Assembly: GCA_037447655.1 (NCBI GenBank)
Contig: JBBHKE010002505.1
Span: 101,911 to 165,910 of the forward strand
Source: Zygnema cylindricum
Taxonomy: Eukaryota > Streptophyta > Zygnematophyceae > Zygnematales > Zygnemataceae
DNA length: 64,000 nt
Direction of reading: 5' to 3'
The position numbers and the translations under genes were made by a program. Below are positions 34,001 to 42,696 of the stretch, in pieces; position 1 is the stretch's first letter; every line of letters begins with the position of its first letter. The notes beneath the pieces are model-generated. The model made no database searches. It was not told where the DNA came from and worked only from the letters and a program-made list of their open reading frames with translations.

Positions 34001-37000
34001 CTTACCGAATTTGGCTCCATAACGAACGACGCGTCATTTTGAGTCGTGACGTCACCTTTGATGAAAAACCACTTGTCCGTAAACTAATCTCTTCTAACCC
34101 TCCACCTCCTCCTTTGTCTCCTCTTCCCATCTCTTCTTCTCCAACTCCAACTACTTCCCTTCTTTCTCCTCTCCTTCCTCCACCCACACCCTCTCTGCCC
34201 CCACTCCCCTCTCTTTCTTTGCTCAACCGCACTATCTCTGCACCATCCCCTTTTTCTGGTTCACTCCCTCTTGCCAGAACAATCTCTGACCCATACTCCC
34301 TCTCTCCCATCTCACCGTCTGCTCCTCCATTTAACATTCCATCTATCCTTTCCTCAGACCAGCCACCCGCTGTCCGCAGAAGTGCTCGCATCGAAGCACG
34401 GACAATTCCCATTTCTCATGGAGTTGCCCACATTGCCACCTCTGACATTCCCTTGTCCTTCTCGGCGGCCATGGCTGGTCCCAATGCCGCAGCCTGGAAG
34501 GCCGCCACAGATGCCGAATTTGCCTCCTTAAAGCAAAATGGAACCTGGAAGCTGACTCCTCTCCCTCCAGGCCGCAAGGCCATAGGCTCAAAGTGGGTCT
34601 TTCGCATTAAAACAAAAGCAGATGGCTCCCTTGACCGCTTCAAAGCTCGCTTTGTGGCAAAGGGATTTCTCCAAAAAGAGGGCCTGGATTTTACCGAGAC
34701 ATATGCTCCCGTCGCCAAATTTGCCTCTATCCGCATCCTCTTGTCACTTGCCGCCTCCCAAGACTGGCACGTCCATCAGATGGACGTGCAAACTGCCTTC
34801 CTTTATGGTGACCTCCAAGAAGAGATCTTCATTCGGCAACCGGAAGGATATATCTCTCCAGGCACGGAGCACCTTGTCTGCCGCCTCCTGAAGTCTTTAT
34901 ACGGTCTCAAGCAAGCTCCGCGCGTCTGGAGCCAGCTCTTGGAGTCTATTCTCGTAAGCGAAGGATTCTTCAAAGTGGCTGCAGATTTTGGCATATTTAT
35001 CCGAGGTAAATGTGAGACCCTTATCATCATCACAGTCTATGTCGATGATCTCCTTCTCTCCAGCCCTTCCCTCACTCAAATTCTTTTAGTCAAACACATG
35101 CTCAACTCTCATTTTTCTATGACAGATTTAGGGGAGTTAGAGTTTTGCCTTGGCATCCTAGTACGTCGTGATAGGGCAGCCAAAACCCTCTACCTCTCTC
35201 AAGAAAAATTCATTTCTGAAATTTTAGACAGGTTTTCCATGACTAACTGCACACCCGTCTCTACCCCCTTGGATGCTAATACCAAGCTCACTAGCAACTC
35301 CAGTGGGCCTGTCCATGGAGATATTCTTGACCTATATAGATCCATGGTGGGCTCTCTTATGTATGCAATGACTGGCACCCGGCCAGACATTGCGGTTGCA
35401 GTTGGCCAGCTCAGCCAGTTTCTCTCTAACCCCTCACCTGAGCACCTCCTCGCTGCAAAGCGTGTGCTCCGCTACCTCAAAGGCACAAGCACTCTCCGTC
35501 TCACCTTCTCTGGCGCTTCCTCTCCAGTCCTTGTTGGCTTTTGTGATGCGGACTGGGGGGGAGATCTTGACACTCGCCGTTCCACCTCCGGCGTGTGCTT
35601 CTCTCTCGGAGGAGCTCTTGTCTCCTGGGCATCCAAAAAACAGCCGACAGTCGCTCTGTCCTCCACAGAGGCGGAGTATATGGCAGCGACACACGCTGCC
35701 AAGGAAGCCATATGGCTTCGATCCCTCCTTTCCAACCTTCAGTTTCCTCCATCTTCCCCGACTACAATCTTTTGTGATTCTCAAGGAGCCCTTGCTCTTA
35801 TGAGCAACCCAGTGCACCATCGACGAACCAAACATATTGACATACAGTACCACTTCACACGGGAGGCCATTGCAGCTGGCACACTCATCTTCCAGTACTG
35901 CCAGACTTCCCTCCAATTGGCGGATTTCCTCACCAAGGGCCTTCATCGACCTCAGTTCGAACTTCATCGAGCTTCAGCCGGTCTTAACTTCTAGCAAAGA
36001 GGGGGGCTGTTAAATGTTCAGGCTTTACTAGAAGTATTCTGTATTAAGACAACTAGTAACATTTAGAATACCGAAATCTAGAATTACAGACTGTTTTAGT
36101 ATCTAGGATTTCGGTAATTCAGTCTGCCAGTCTGTCTTGTCAGATGCCAGTCTGTCTTGTCAGATCTGTCTTGTCAGATCTGTAGATCTGTTTTCTGTCC
36201 TGTCAGATCTGTTTTCTCTGCGTACTTGAAGTATAGTCAGAATGGAATCCGGTCAGAGATCTGTTTTATAAATCTTGACCGGATCCTTTAACTGAAGGGT
36301 CAAGTGACTCTTCGAGTTAGTTCCTTCAGTTCCTGAGAGGTCACTCTCAGAAGTTTTCCTTTTCCTATTTAAATCTTGTTCTGTCTTATTGTTTTCAATC
36401 AATTTTAAAAACTTATAATTCAGGCTATCTTCTATCTTCCACTCTATTTCTGTCGCCATGACTTCTAATCTAATATTACCCTGCATCTTGTCAATAGTTT
36501 TCCTTGTTTGTTCTCTGTTGTCCTTTTGTTTTAAAAAGTGCTCATATAACTCCAGTTATCTTGATTTATCTCGAGATATCTCGTTGCTTATTAGTTTGTC
36601 GATTCATTTTGAGAGTGTTGTGACATCTTGTAATTTAACTACCAATTTAACTACCATAAGAGTAAATGTAGAAGAGGGAATCTTATTCCTTAAAAACCAT
36701 TTTTAGGATTTACCTTTACCTTTACCTTCACCATTACCATTAACTTTAGGGTTCCAATGTTTGCGATGTTGCAGGAGAGACTGGTGGAAGGAGCCGGTTT
36801 AGCTTCTGAAATAGGTTCATTCAAAACGGAAATTATTTGGCACGATTTTCATGACAACTTTGTTTATTCAAAGCCCTGGATAGATGTTAAGGAACGGAAA
36901 ATAATTTGCCATGCAAAGTTAATGGAACAAGGCAAGTACAAAACATCGAGTAATTTGTGGATAAAAATGAAAAGTGCGGAAGCAGTGAGGGCTTCTTTGG

Positions 37001-37494
37001 GGACCACCGAAAACCATAAAAAAGACTCAAAAACATCTTTCAACCAAAATAGTACCGGAGAAAAGGATATCGACGGGCAAATGGATGTAAATGTCGCAAG
37101 TAAAGAACATGGGATTGGACATGTTGGTGTAACTAAGAACGTAAAAAATGTTTCGGTAACAAGGGCAGCTGCTGAGGTGAATAAGAAAATTTTTGCACAA
37201 GCTTTGGAAGAATGTGACGAAGCTACGAGGCGACGATATGAAGTTTCTGGAAAGAAAATTGAGTTTTTGGATGACAGATTTACCAGTGACGGGACAGATT
37301 GGGTGGAATCAGATTTAGATTTCTTTCCATCCAAGGAGGATTCAAATATAGTGTGTATTCAATCACCGGTTACTCTCACACCCGTCGAAGGACTATTTCC
37401 ACGATTCGCGGGAATGCACTATATGAAAGTTTGGACCGTCGCAAGAGCTATGGATTGGATCGTGCTTGAAAGCTTCTCTTTATCCAAAAAATGA
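28069..37494 (+). CDS. Alpha/beta-hydrolase, predicted plastid-targeted (4 exons)
   Basis: Exons 28069-28386, 29855-30144, 30714-31239 and 36775-37494 have GT-AG borders and matching phases, giving 617 residues and a TGA stop. Residues 1-60 (MSSLKLNSVFDHQTTF...) are Ser/Thr/Lys/Asn-rich with few acids, like a transit peptide. The fold starts near residue 107 (LLVFLPGALTPPDAYLPLV, binding the oxyanion side). The nucleophile elbow VFFAGHSWGAY puts Ser203 exactly on the exon 2-3 junction. Asp249 (AAEYDGH) and His290 (GMNHAQF) complete a plausible Ser-Asp-His triad, so a hydrolase of an ester-type substrate is likely; the substrate is unknown. About 320 further residues follow, with an acidic/Lys linker and no recognised domain. 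Intron 3 contains a whole Copia element. No frame damage was seen. The C-terminal exon could in principle belong elsewhere, but its phase and acceptor fit. Confidence 0.82.
31270..31737 (+). repeat. Left LTR, young Copia element
   Basis: Starts TGTTAAATGTTCAGG and ends TCTAATA (TA rather than the usual CA). Its U3 part has five copies of a TCTGTCTTGTCAGAT-like unit at about 31392-31475. A TATA-like TATTTAAA lies at 31628-31635. The last 18 bases contain the gag-pol start codon. Confidence 0.95.
31392..31475 (+). promoter_or_regulatory. U3 tandem repeats, candidate enhancer of the LTR
   Basis: TCTGTCTTGTCAGAT appears about five times, whole or shortened, about 160-240 bp upstream of the TATA-like box, and identically placed in the right LTR near 36130-36213. 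Repeated short units in U3 often act as enhancers in plant Copia elements; that role here is inferred from position only. Confidence 0.5.
31720..35994 (+). CDS. Copia Gag-Pol polyprotein, intact (1424 residues)
   Basis: One open frame codes for the full polyprotein. Gag occupies about residues 10-210 (KFNGSDFYGWKYQIEHLL), followed by one zinc knuckle CRYCRANDHTIDFC at residue 221. The protease motif WIVDSGASHH has its Asp at 366. The integrase zinc finger (HLRYGHLS...CTGC) precedes a catalytic triad D564, D627, E663, which is DD35E spacing. A Ser/Pro-rich linker lies around residues 790-900. Reverse transcriptase starts near 955 (GSKWVFRIKTKADGSLDRFK) and has YVDDLL with Asp1109-Asp1110. RNase H has FCDADWGGD (Asp1276) and ends ADFLTKGLHRPQFE. 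There is no frameshift between Gag and Pol. The ATG lies inside the left LTR, so the primer-binding site is translated as residues 7-10. No envelope gene. Confidence 0.96.
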   Translation: MTSNLIGYGPSNANTVAKFNGSDFYGWKYQIEHLLRREKLWSITCGSEIEPADAAEKTKWLARNEEAHSRLVLALESSQIDIIRDASSAHEAWSLLTSAYENQSWSNKLFLKRQLNSYRKLPTDSIQIYVQHLKSLAGQLKSINAKISDDDLISAILGGLPDSYSSLISSLDNSPTALTIPTLTARLVHEEMKQSFQNTPIVALAAISTNPKSPKSSSTTCRYCRANDHTIDFCPALKRKNDRQGGPGRTGGRGHPGGRGLYQGQASSAEATIPAVQLPQFNSVAQPFHYANPPPTDQSISHHPGYLQSYPLYAPGHQPSPLPQTVDVNPSTPLTQSDFGFALATVSTSPGSILSPTVPDDTWIVDSGASHHLSSRSDWFVSIAPLSPPMPILLGNNAALTATHVGQINTPGRSPNQASIKLTNVLFVPALRKNLFSVGAALHQGATAVFSSNHVNFLTQTNQTVGSGVKQGDIYILSSFSPVGSANVAISSPHITLSKWHLRYGHLSGPSLHQLSKGLVTGLDSLVNRKIPFCTGCIEGKFPRPSFPSSTTQSKGPLSLIHSDLCGPMSNPSHNGAMYFVTFIDDATRYSHLYLVRRKSDTFATFQTFKAKVENHHNCRIKVLRTDNGGEFCSKEFTSFLSLHGIVHQTTTPHTPQQNGVSERYNRTVVNMGRSMLHFALLSPMFWGEAVTTANYLRNLCPTQALPNLTPHEAWTGQKPDVSHLRIFGSIAWAKDLTPHHKWSSRAKSGYLVGYATESKAYRIWLHNERRVILSRDVTFDEKPLVRKLISSNPPPPPLSPLPISSSPTPTTSLLSPLLPPPTPSLPPLPSLSLLNRTISAPSPFSGSLPLARTISDPYSLSPISPSAPPFNIPSILSSDQPPAVRRSARIEARTIPISHGVAHIATSDIPLSFSAAMAGPNAAAWKAATDAEFASLKQNGTWKLTPLPPGRKAIGSKWVFRIKTKADGSLDRFKARFVAKGFLQKEGLDFTETYAPVAKFASIRILLSLAASQDWHVHQMDVQTAFLYGDLQEEIFIRQPEGYISPGTEHLVCRLLKSLYGLKQAPRVWSQLLESILVSEGFFKVAADFGIFIRGKCETLIIITVYVDDLLLSSPSLTQILLVKHMLNSHFSMTDLGELEFCLGILVRRDRAAKTLYLSQEKFISEILDRFSMTNCTPVSTPLDANTKLTSNSSGPVHGDILDLYRSMVGSLMYAMTGTRPDIAVAVGQLSQFLSNPSPEHLLAAKRVLRYLKGTSTLRLTFSGASSPVLVGFCDADWGGDLDTRRSTSGVCFSLGGALVSWASKKQPTVALSSTEAEYMAATHAAKEAIWLRSLLSNLQFPPSSPTTIFCDSQGALALMSNPVHHRRTKHIDIQYHFTREAIAAGTLIFQYCQTSLQLADFLTKGLHRPQFELHRASAGLNF
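31738..31748 (+). promoter_or_regulatory. Half-tRNA-type primer-binding site, inside the reading frame
   Basis: GGTTATGGGCC starts at the first base after the LTR. It is complementary to the anticodon stem-loop of initiator tRNA-Met (GGCCCATAACC), not to its 3' acceptor end. Drosophila copia and yeast Ty5 prime from such internal tRNA fragments. The site also encodes residues 7-10 of the polyprotein. Confidence 0.8.
35996..36007 (+). promoter_or_regulatory. Polypurine tract of the young Copia element
   Basis: AAAGAGGGGGGC lies directly after the gag-pol stop codon and touches the right LTR (36008). This is the expected plus-strand primer position. Confidence 0.85.
36008..36475 (+). repeat. 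Right LTR, young Copia element
   Basis: 468 bp, same length as the left LTR with one observed substitution. It is followed at once by the TTACC duplication, then hydrolase intron sequence. It repeats the short gag start (MTSNLI) at its 3' end, but that frame runs only into intron sequence. Confidence 0.95.
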
Positions 37495-38000
37495 ATAAAG
37501 TTTTGTATGCTTGTGTGTGTCATAAGAAAAATGGAGAGTTTTCTACGTTGGTATGTATAAGAAAAATAGAGAGTGATTTTGTATGTTTGTATGCATAAGA
37601 GAAACGGAGAGAGTTGTATTTTTGTATGTTATAAAGAAGTTAGACAGGGAGTTGTGTAGTCTTGTGTGTGTGATGTGTTTTTTGTCTTTTGTGTTTAGAT
37701 GTGTTAAAGTAGTAAAAACGATTCCTGTCTGGAGGGATGATGAAGAAAGTACTAAAATAGGAAACACGTGTGTACACTAGAAATCATGAGTTTTTACCAC
37801 ACTATAAGTGGTTTGAGATTTTATTTCTATCCATCTTTGTGTTTGTTTTGATTCGTTGGAATATTATGTGAAAATGTATCCCGATTTTATTTAAAAAAAA
37901 AAATAAAAAATGGCTGATTTTATTAAAAAGCGCAATCTAAACCATCTGAGTCCATGGGAACAAAAAGGGGCGGCAATGCTATACCTGGAAAACTACATGT
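37495..38000 (+). other. Putative 3' UTR and flank of the hydrolase gene
   Basis: After the TGA, a 'gtatg(t/c)..cataaga(a/g)aaa(t/c)(g/a)gagag' motif repeats about four times (37500-37640). A gene end near 37850-37900 is possible but no clear polyadenylation signal can be assigned. Confidence 0.35.
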
Positions 38001-38084
38001 GGAGGGAAGCAAGCAAAAAGGATAAGTGAGGCAAAAGCAATAAACACAGAAAAAAAACAGGTAAAACAAAGACACCCAAAAAAG

Positions 38085-39330
38085 CAACAACTACTTCAAA
38101 GAGAGATCAAATAGAGTGCGTAAACTAAACTGACCGAACCAAACCTCAACATAACCAAAATTCTGAAAAGCAACCTTATAAATTTCCAAAACCTGCGGAA
38201 GCACGGGGAGGAGTCCCCAAATGCGCCTATGATCCATAACTGCAATAGACGATTGAAGGAGGATAGAGGCTTGCACTCGTTGAAAAATAAGAGATCAATG
38301 TTAACCATAAAAAAAAGTAGGGGTGGAAGCAAGACTCCCAGTTGCTCGACGCTCGAACGAGCGCCAACCACAAGCACGAAGAAACTCGTTCAAAGTCTCA
38401 CCTAAACGACCAAATATCTGTACCGTCATTGAAATAATGTTATCTATAGCATGGCAATGGGCACAATCACGCTCCTTTATGTTAGCCACGTCACAGGCGA
38501 CCGATGCAACATGTCGAGCCACTTGAACTGACGATTGTATTGAAGATAGGGTTTGCCAAAACAATGTCACCAAATATGCGACCTACACCATCGAGTAGTA
38601 CAATATCAATTTGATGTGAAGGAATAACATGGAAAACCACCCGACAAACGAAAACCCACCCCCAAAAAGCAATAGTCGCAATGGTGTCACGAATAATGTC
38701 GTACGCATGAACCAACTCGCCCCTGTGGGAGCCTCGAAGCAAATGGGTACTGTCAAGCTCAAAACGACGATGCCACGAGCAAACAAGAGAGCTAAGCAAT
38801 GGTAGATGAGAGAGACCAAACCGAAACCGAAGGGCGTGGTGAATTAAAAAAGCGTGAAACAGAGGGTGGATAAACTAGGTGTAGCCAATCGCTAAGCTCC
38901 GAAACCAAGTCCAACGCAAAAGAGAAAGCGCGCACTCGAAAAATTGGAAGGAAACACCTCGAGAAGCTCAATTTTAACGGCAGCGGCAACGTGATCAGAA
39001 ATGGATTTTTGGACATGCGCAACTGATTTTGTAACAATGGTGGAAAAGAGAGGCACATCTACGACATTAGCAAGAGGAAGAGAACATGACGGATCCAAAA
39101 TGGTCCGTGGAAGGCGAGCACACTGTCCGAAACACAAGGGACAACAGTTGCAAAATCAGGAATGTCCCCAAACAAAAAACAGGAGACAAAAGTGGAGACA
39201 ACAAGGCACCAACTTCCCTAATAGGCAGCGGGAGCAACACGTGCCGTGGATTGTAAATGCAGACCACCGACAGAGACAAGAAAAGTAGCTTGAAGGCGAG
39301 CCATAGGCCTAGACTCACATTCAAAAGCCC
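38085..39330 (-). pseudogene. LINE-like retroelement 3' fragment 1
   Basis: On the minus strand, pieces in several frames match the fragments at 40493-41055 and 53240-54080. They share LLRGSHRGELVHAYDIIRD, VFHVIPSHQIDIVLLDG, RIFGDIVLANP and QASILLQSSIAVMDHRR. The order 'Cys motif, HD.IRD, R-D-I-V, G-DIV-ANP' resembles the region C-terminal to reverse transcriptase in some non-LTR elements. No reverse transcriptase core is visible. The element assignment is inference; the relation among the copies is seen directly. Confidence 0.6.
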
Positions 39331-40127
39331 CGCGAGCTAAGTGTGAACTACGTCCATGAGGCGATCATCAAAGGTAGAAAGGGTTAAGACAAATGCTAGG
39401 GTGGGTGGGGAAACAGAAGTGAGGTAAGCGGGAAGACAAGGGAAAAAACATGTCAAAAGAGCAAAAGTGGTAATAAATCTTTCTGTTCTTGTGAAAATAC
39501 CAGAAACAAGGGATAGTAGATCAGTTGTGCAATTATCGAAAAAAATGTTTTCATGTGAAAATTAATTGTATCCGGTTTTTTTCTGTTTAGTAATTGCAAC
39601 TTCGTAAAAATGTTGCGATATATTGTTTTTTCGTATTTGTGGTGTTTTTTAACTACTCATTTTTTTTCTTTTTGTCCTGTTGTTGGCATGCAATCGATTT
39701 GAATCAAATTATATGCCAGGCAGATTTTTTACGTTATACAACATTGTCGGAGGGAATGATAAAAGCATGTCATTTTGAATGCTCAATCTTCATCGCTAAT
39801 TTCACATGCTGAAGTTGTCAAAAGCAACTACTATTTCCATATAGGTATATATCTTGTACATACATTTATATATATTGACTGATAATTATCGACCATTTAT
39901 TTTTATTTTATTTTTTTCTGATAAATGTAGGTAAAAAGAACAAAAACTATCAAAAAAAAAATAGTATACTACCAGAACAAACAAAATTATCCCAAAAAAT
40001 CGGTCATCCTCCATGACGGACCACCTCTCAAATTTATACATAAGTTTCAAATAATAGTACAAAATCTAGAAATGTTTCCCCAAAAAAAGAATCCTAAAAG
40101 ATTCACAGAATCTAGGATTATATTGAC

Positions 40128-40137
40128 NNNNNNNNNN
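40128..40137. other. Assembly gap (10 N)
   Basis: Ten Ns between AT-rich sequence and the second LINE-like fragment. Confidence 0.98.
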
Positions 40138-40492
40138 GTTTTTATTGACGGTGGGACCGTCTGTTTTTGCGACTGGTTTTGGTCAGCGTTTTTGTCTGCC
40201 AGGGTGGCAGTTATTTTTGCTTAAACACAAAGGGGTCAGGATTATCCTAGAGGCTTCTTGGAAGCTGTCCACTCTGAGGACTTATGGAGGTCTCAGAGTT
40301 ACAGCGCGGGGGTAAGTCTCATGGTCTTCGACCATCAGTCACCACCGTGCTCTGTAAGATAATGGCCGACGTTGACGAACGTTGAAGGCGCGACGCTGGG
40401 GAATGTTGAAGTGCGACATAGATGGGTTGGCGGTAGAAAGTCGACATGGGAGCTTGAGAAGGGATGTCAGGTCACTAAACTTCGAAAGGTCG

Positions 40493-41055
40493 TCAAACGC
40501 AGTCCTTTAACAACTTTTTAAAAATAGAGTCCAAGATCCCAAATATCTCCAGAGCAATTGGTGTGGAACTATTAGTTGGGTCTTGGTGTGCGTAGTCATA
40601 TCTTTTGGAAGCCGTTGCAACCTGAGCTGCAACACCAACATGCAATGTCATCCGCGAGGAAACAAGGGATCGTAGAGGTTTTGTAAGGACTACGTCAACA
40701 AATGTTCTCGCTGCACCATGTGGAATCACAAGACCCACACGAGGGCCCCGTGTATCCCTAAATTGTGAAAGTGGGGTAGTACATGCGACACCTCACGCTT
40801 GATTTTGTATCCTAGAACCCTTGTGGCGATTACATCTCGTACCATGTCGGGTGTTGTTGATCCCTCCCCACAATGTGAGCAACGAAGCAAATTGACCCTT
40901 TGCTCGTCTATAGTTTGACCACAAATGCAAGAGGGCTTACCTAATACGGAAGGTTTCGGCAAGCGAAGGCACAATCGTAGTCGGACACTCTGAAAAGACA
41001 TGGGAACACCCTTAAAAGTACTAAGTAGAATCTTCGCTAAACTCCAAAGTTTCAT
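40493..41055 (-). pseudogene. LINE-like retroelement 3' fragment 2
   Basis: Minus-strand frames contain SVRLRLCLRLPKPSVLGKPS, CICGQTIDEQRVNLLRCSHC, then AARTFVDVVLTKPL, GVAAQVATASKRYDYAHQD and ALEIFGILDSIFKKLL. The pattern matches fragments 1 and 3 with more divergence, and one frame change separates the halves near 40730. A CxC...CSHC arrangement could be a zinc-binding site. Confidence 0.6.
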
Positions 41056-42196
41056 TCTAAATTGTCGGTTACATGGGCATACAACCTAAGTTATTGCAAA
41101 GATTTTTCCTGTTCCATGTTGGTGACGTTTTGGGGGGTATCCCCTGATTTAAAATATCGGCTTTTTTTTGTCTTTTTCCCCCAAAATTCAATCAGCAACT
41201 AGAAAATATTTTGCCTTACGAAAAAAAGACTTTTACCACTATACAATGAAGGTCAATTCGAGACTTTGAATGTACTCTATGTTTGTCGTCTTATGTACTC
41301 ATTTTGTTGTTTTCCTCTTTGGAACCCCGGGCACTCGAATCCAACTCATCAATTTTTTTCATGAAAAATCACCTCGCGAGGTGATTTTAGTTAAAGTCTC
41401 ACTGAAACAACGAATGTAAAGCGTTCCATGATCGCGCCACACGAGTGAGAAAATTTTAACTGGAGGGAGAGTACTAGCTATTGTTTTCCCTTGCCTGTCA
41501 CACGCATGTACGGATTTTATTTTTGAGGGGTCTCGGACCTCCACTTTCATCCATGGGTCCAATTCTGAAGTTTACGACGTCGTCGCCTCTCCCTCTCCTT
41601 CTCACACTCCCGCTATTATCTCACACTTCTTGGAACAAAATACGACAATACTCGTATGAAATGAAAGAGCTGTAAAATTATTTTTTTGACTACCTTTGAG
41701 AGTATTTTCAAGACAGGTCGAGTGAGAAAGACGATAAAACGAAATCGGAAAGCCATGGCGGAAGGTTTTGGGATTAGTGACGTTGATGTTGTCACAAGTG
41801 AGTATGACGCCTTAATTTCGCAAAACCCTAGACATCTACAATGTCACAAAAATATAGAAGTCTAAACTGTCGCTGTTTTTGTAAGCGTCTTTGTAAGAGT
41901 CACCAATTGTCAGGAAGTTTCGTAGTCGTCTTCAACCGTCACATTCCAAAGTTCCAATTTCATTTTAGCACATTGGAACGCAATGAAAAGTAGTACGGAG
42001 AATCTTCAATAAAATAGGATGTACTTCTTCAGAGTATCTATTACATGGGGACACCCCCTTATTCGGATCCTAGTACGTACACACCAGCGCGACATGACGG
42101 CCAGAAGACGCATATTTTGTGCGAATATTTTTTGTTGGACAGAAATGGTTTTTTCCGAACGTGGGGACGCGCGCGGTGCGGCGACAAGGTTGCATT
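41056..42196. other. Intergenic, no gene seen
   Basis: No supported gene. It holds a 24-bp perfect palindrome at 41365-41388 (AAAATCACCTCG and its complement). Confidence 0.45.
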
Positions 42197-42621
42197 GTCA
42201 GTACTAGTGTTGGGTATCGGGTAATTTTATATCGCGATAATTCGATATTCGATATATCGAATATCGATCGGTCAAAGTCCTCGATATATCGTACCGAGAC
42301 CAACATAAAATATCGCGATAATTATCGCGATATGTCGTACTTTTTAAATTTTTAATTTTGTATAAAATGTAATTTTACCGAAAAGTAAAATATCTGTGCA
42401 CCGTGAGACGCCACGTAAGACGTGAATTCTACTCCGTAACTTCACGGTAAACGCCGCAAAATGGAACCGCAAAAAAATTACTAATTCCGTACTGCATAGA
42501 ATTCATTACTTAGTACGGACAGAACTTGACGTACGAAAATAACTAGTACGGACAGAACTTGACGTACGAAAATAACAAAGTAAATCAGTCAAAAGATTGA
42601 ACTGACCGAAAAAAAAAATTA

Positions 42622-42631
42622 CCTCTCTCTC

Positions 42632-42665
<34 letters not shown>
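42622..42665. repeat. CT microsatellite upstream of hAT transposase
   Basis: CT-rich run of about 44 bp ending some 30 bp before the transposase ATG (42697). Confidence 0.85.
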
Positions 42666-42670
<5 letters not shown>

Positions 42671-42696
42671 TTCAGCGAAGAACTTTAGCTTTCTCC

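Larger units (their letters stand above)
31265..36480 (+). mobile_element. Young full-length Copia element in hydrolase intron 3
   Basis: LTRs of 468 bp at 31270-31737 and 36008-36475 flank one uninterrupted gag-pol frame. The target duplication TTACC is present at 31265-31269 and 36476-36480. The LTRs differ at only one position that I could find (T in the left, C in the right, near 31461/36199), so insertion is recent. It lies in the same orientation as the host gene, 30 bp after the exon 3 donor and about 300 bp before exon 4. All motifs needed for transposition look intact, so it may be autonomous. Confidence 0.96.
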
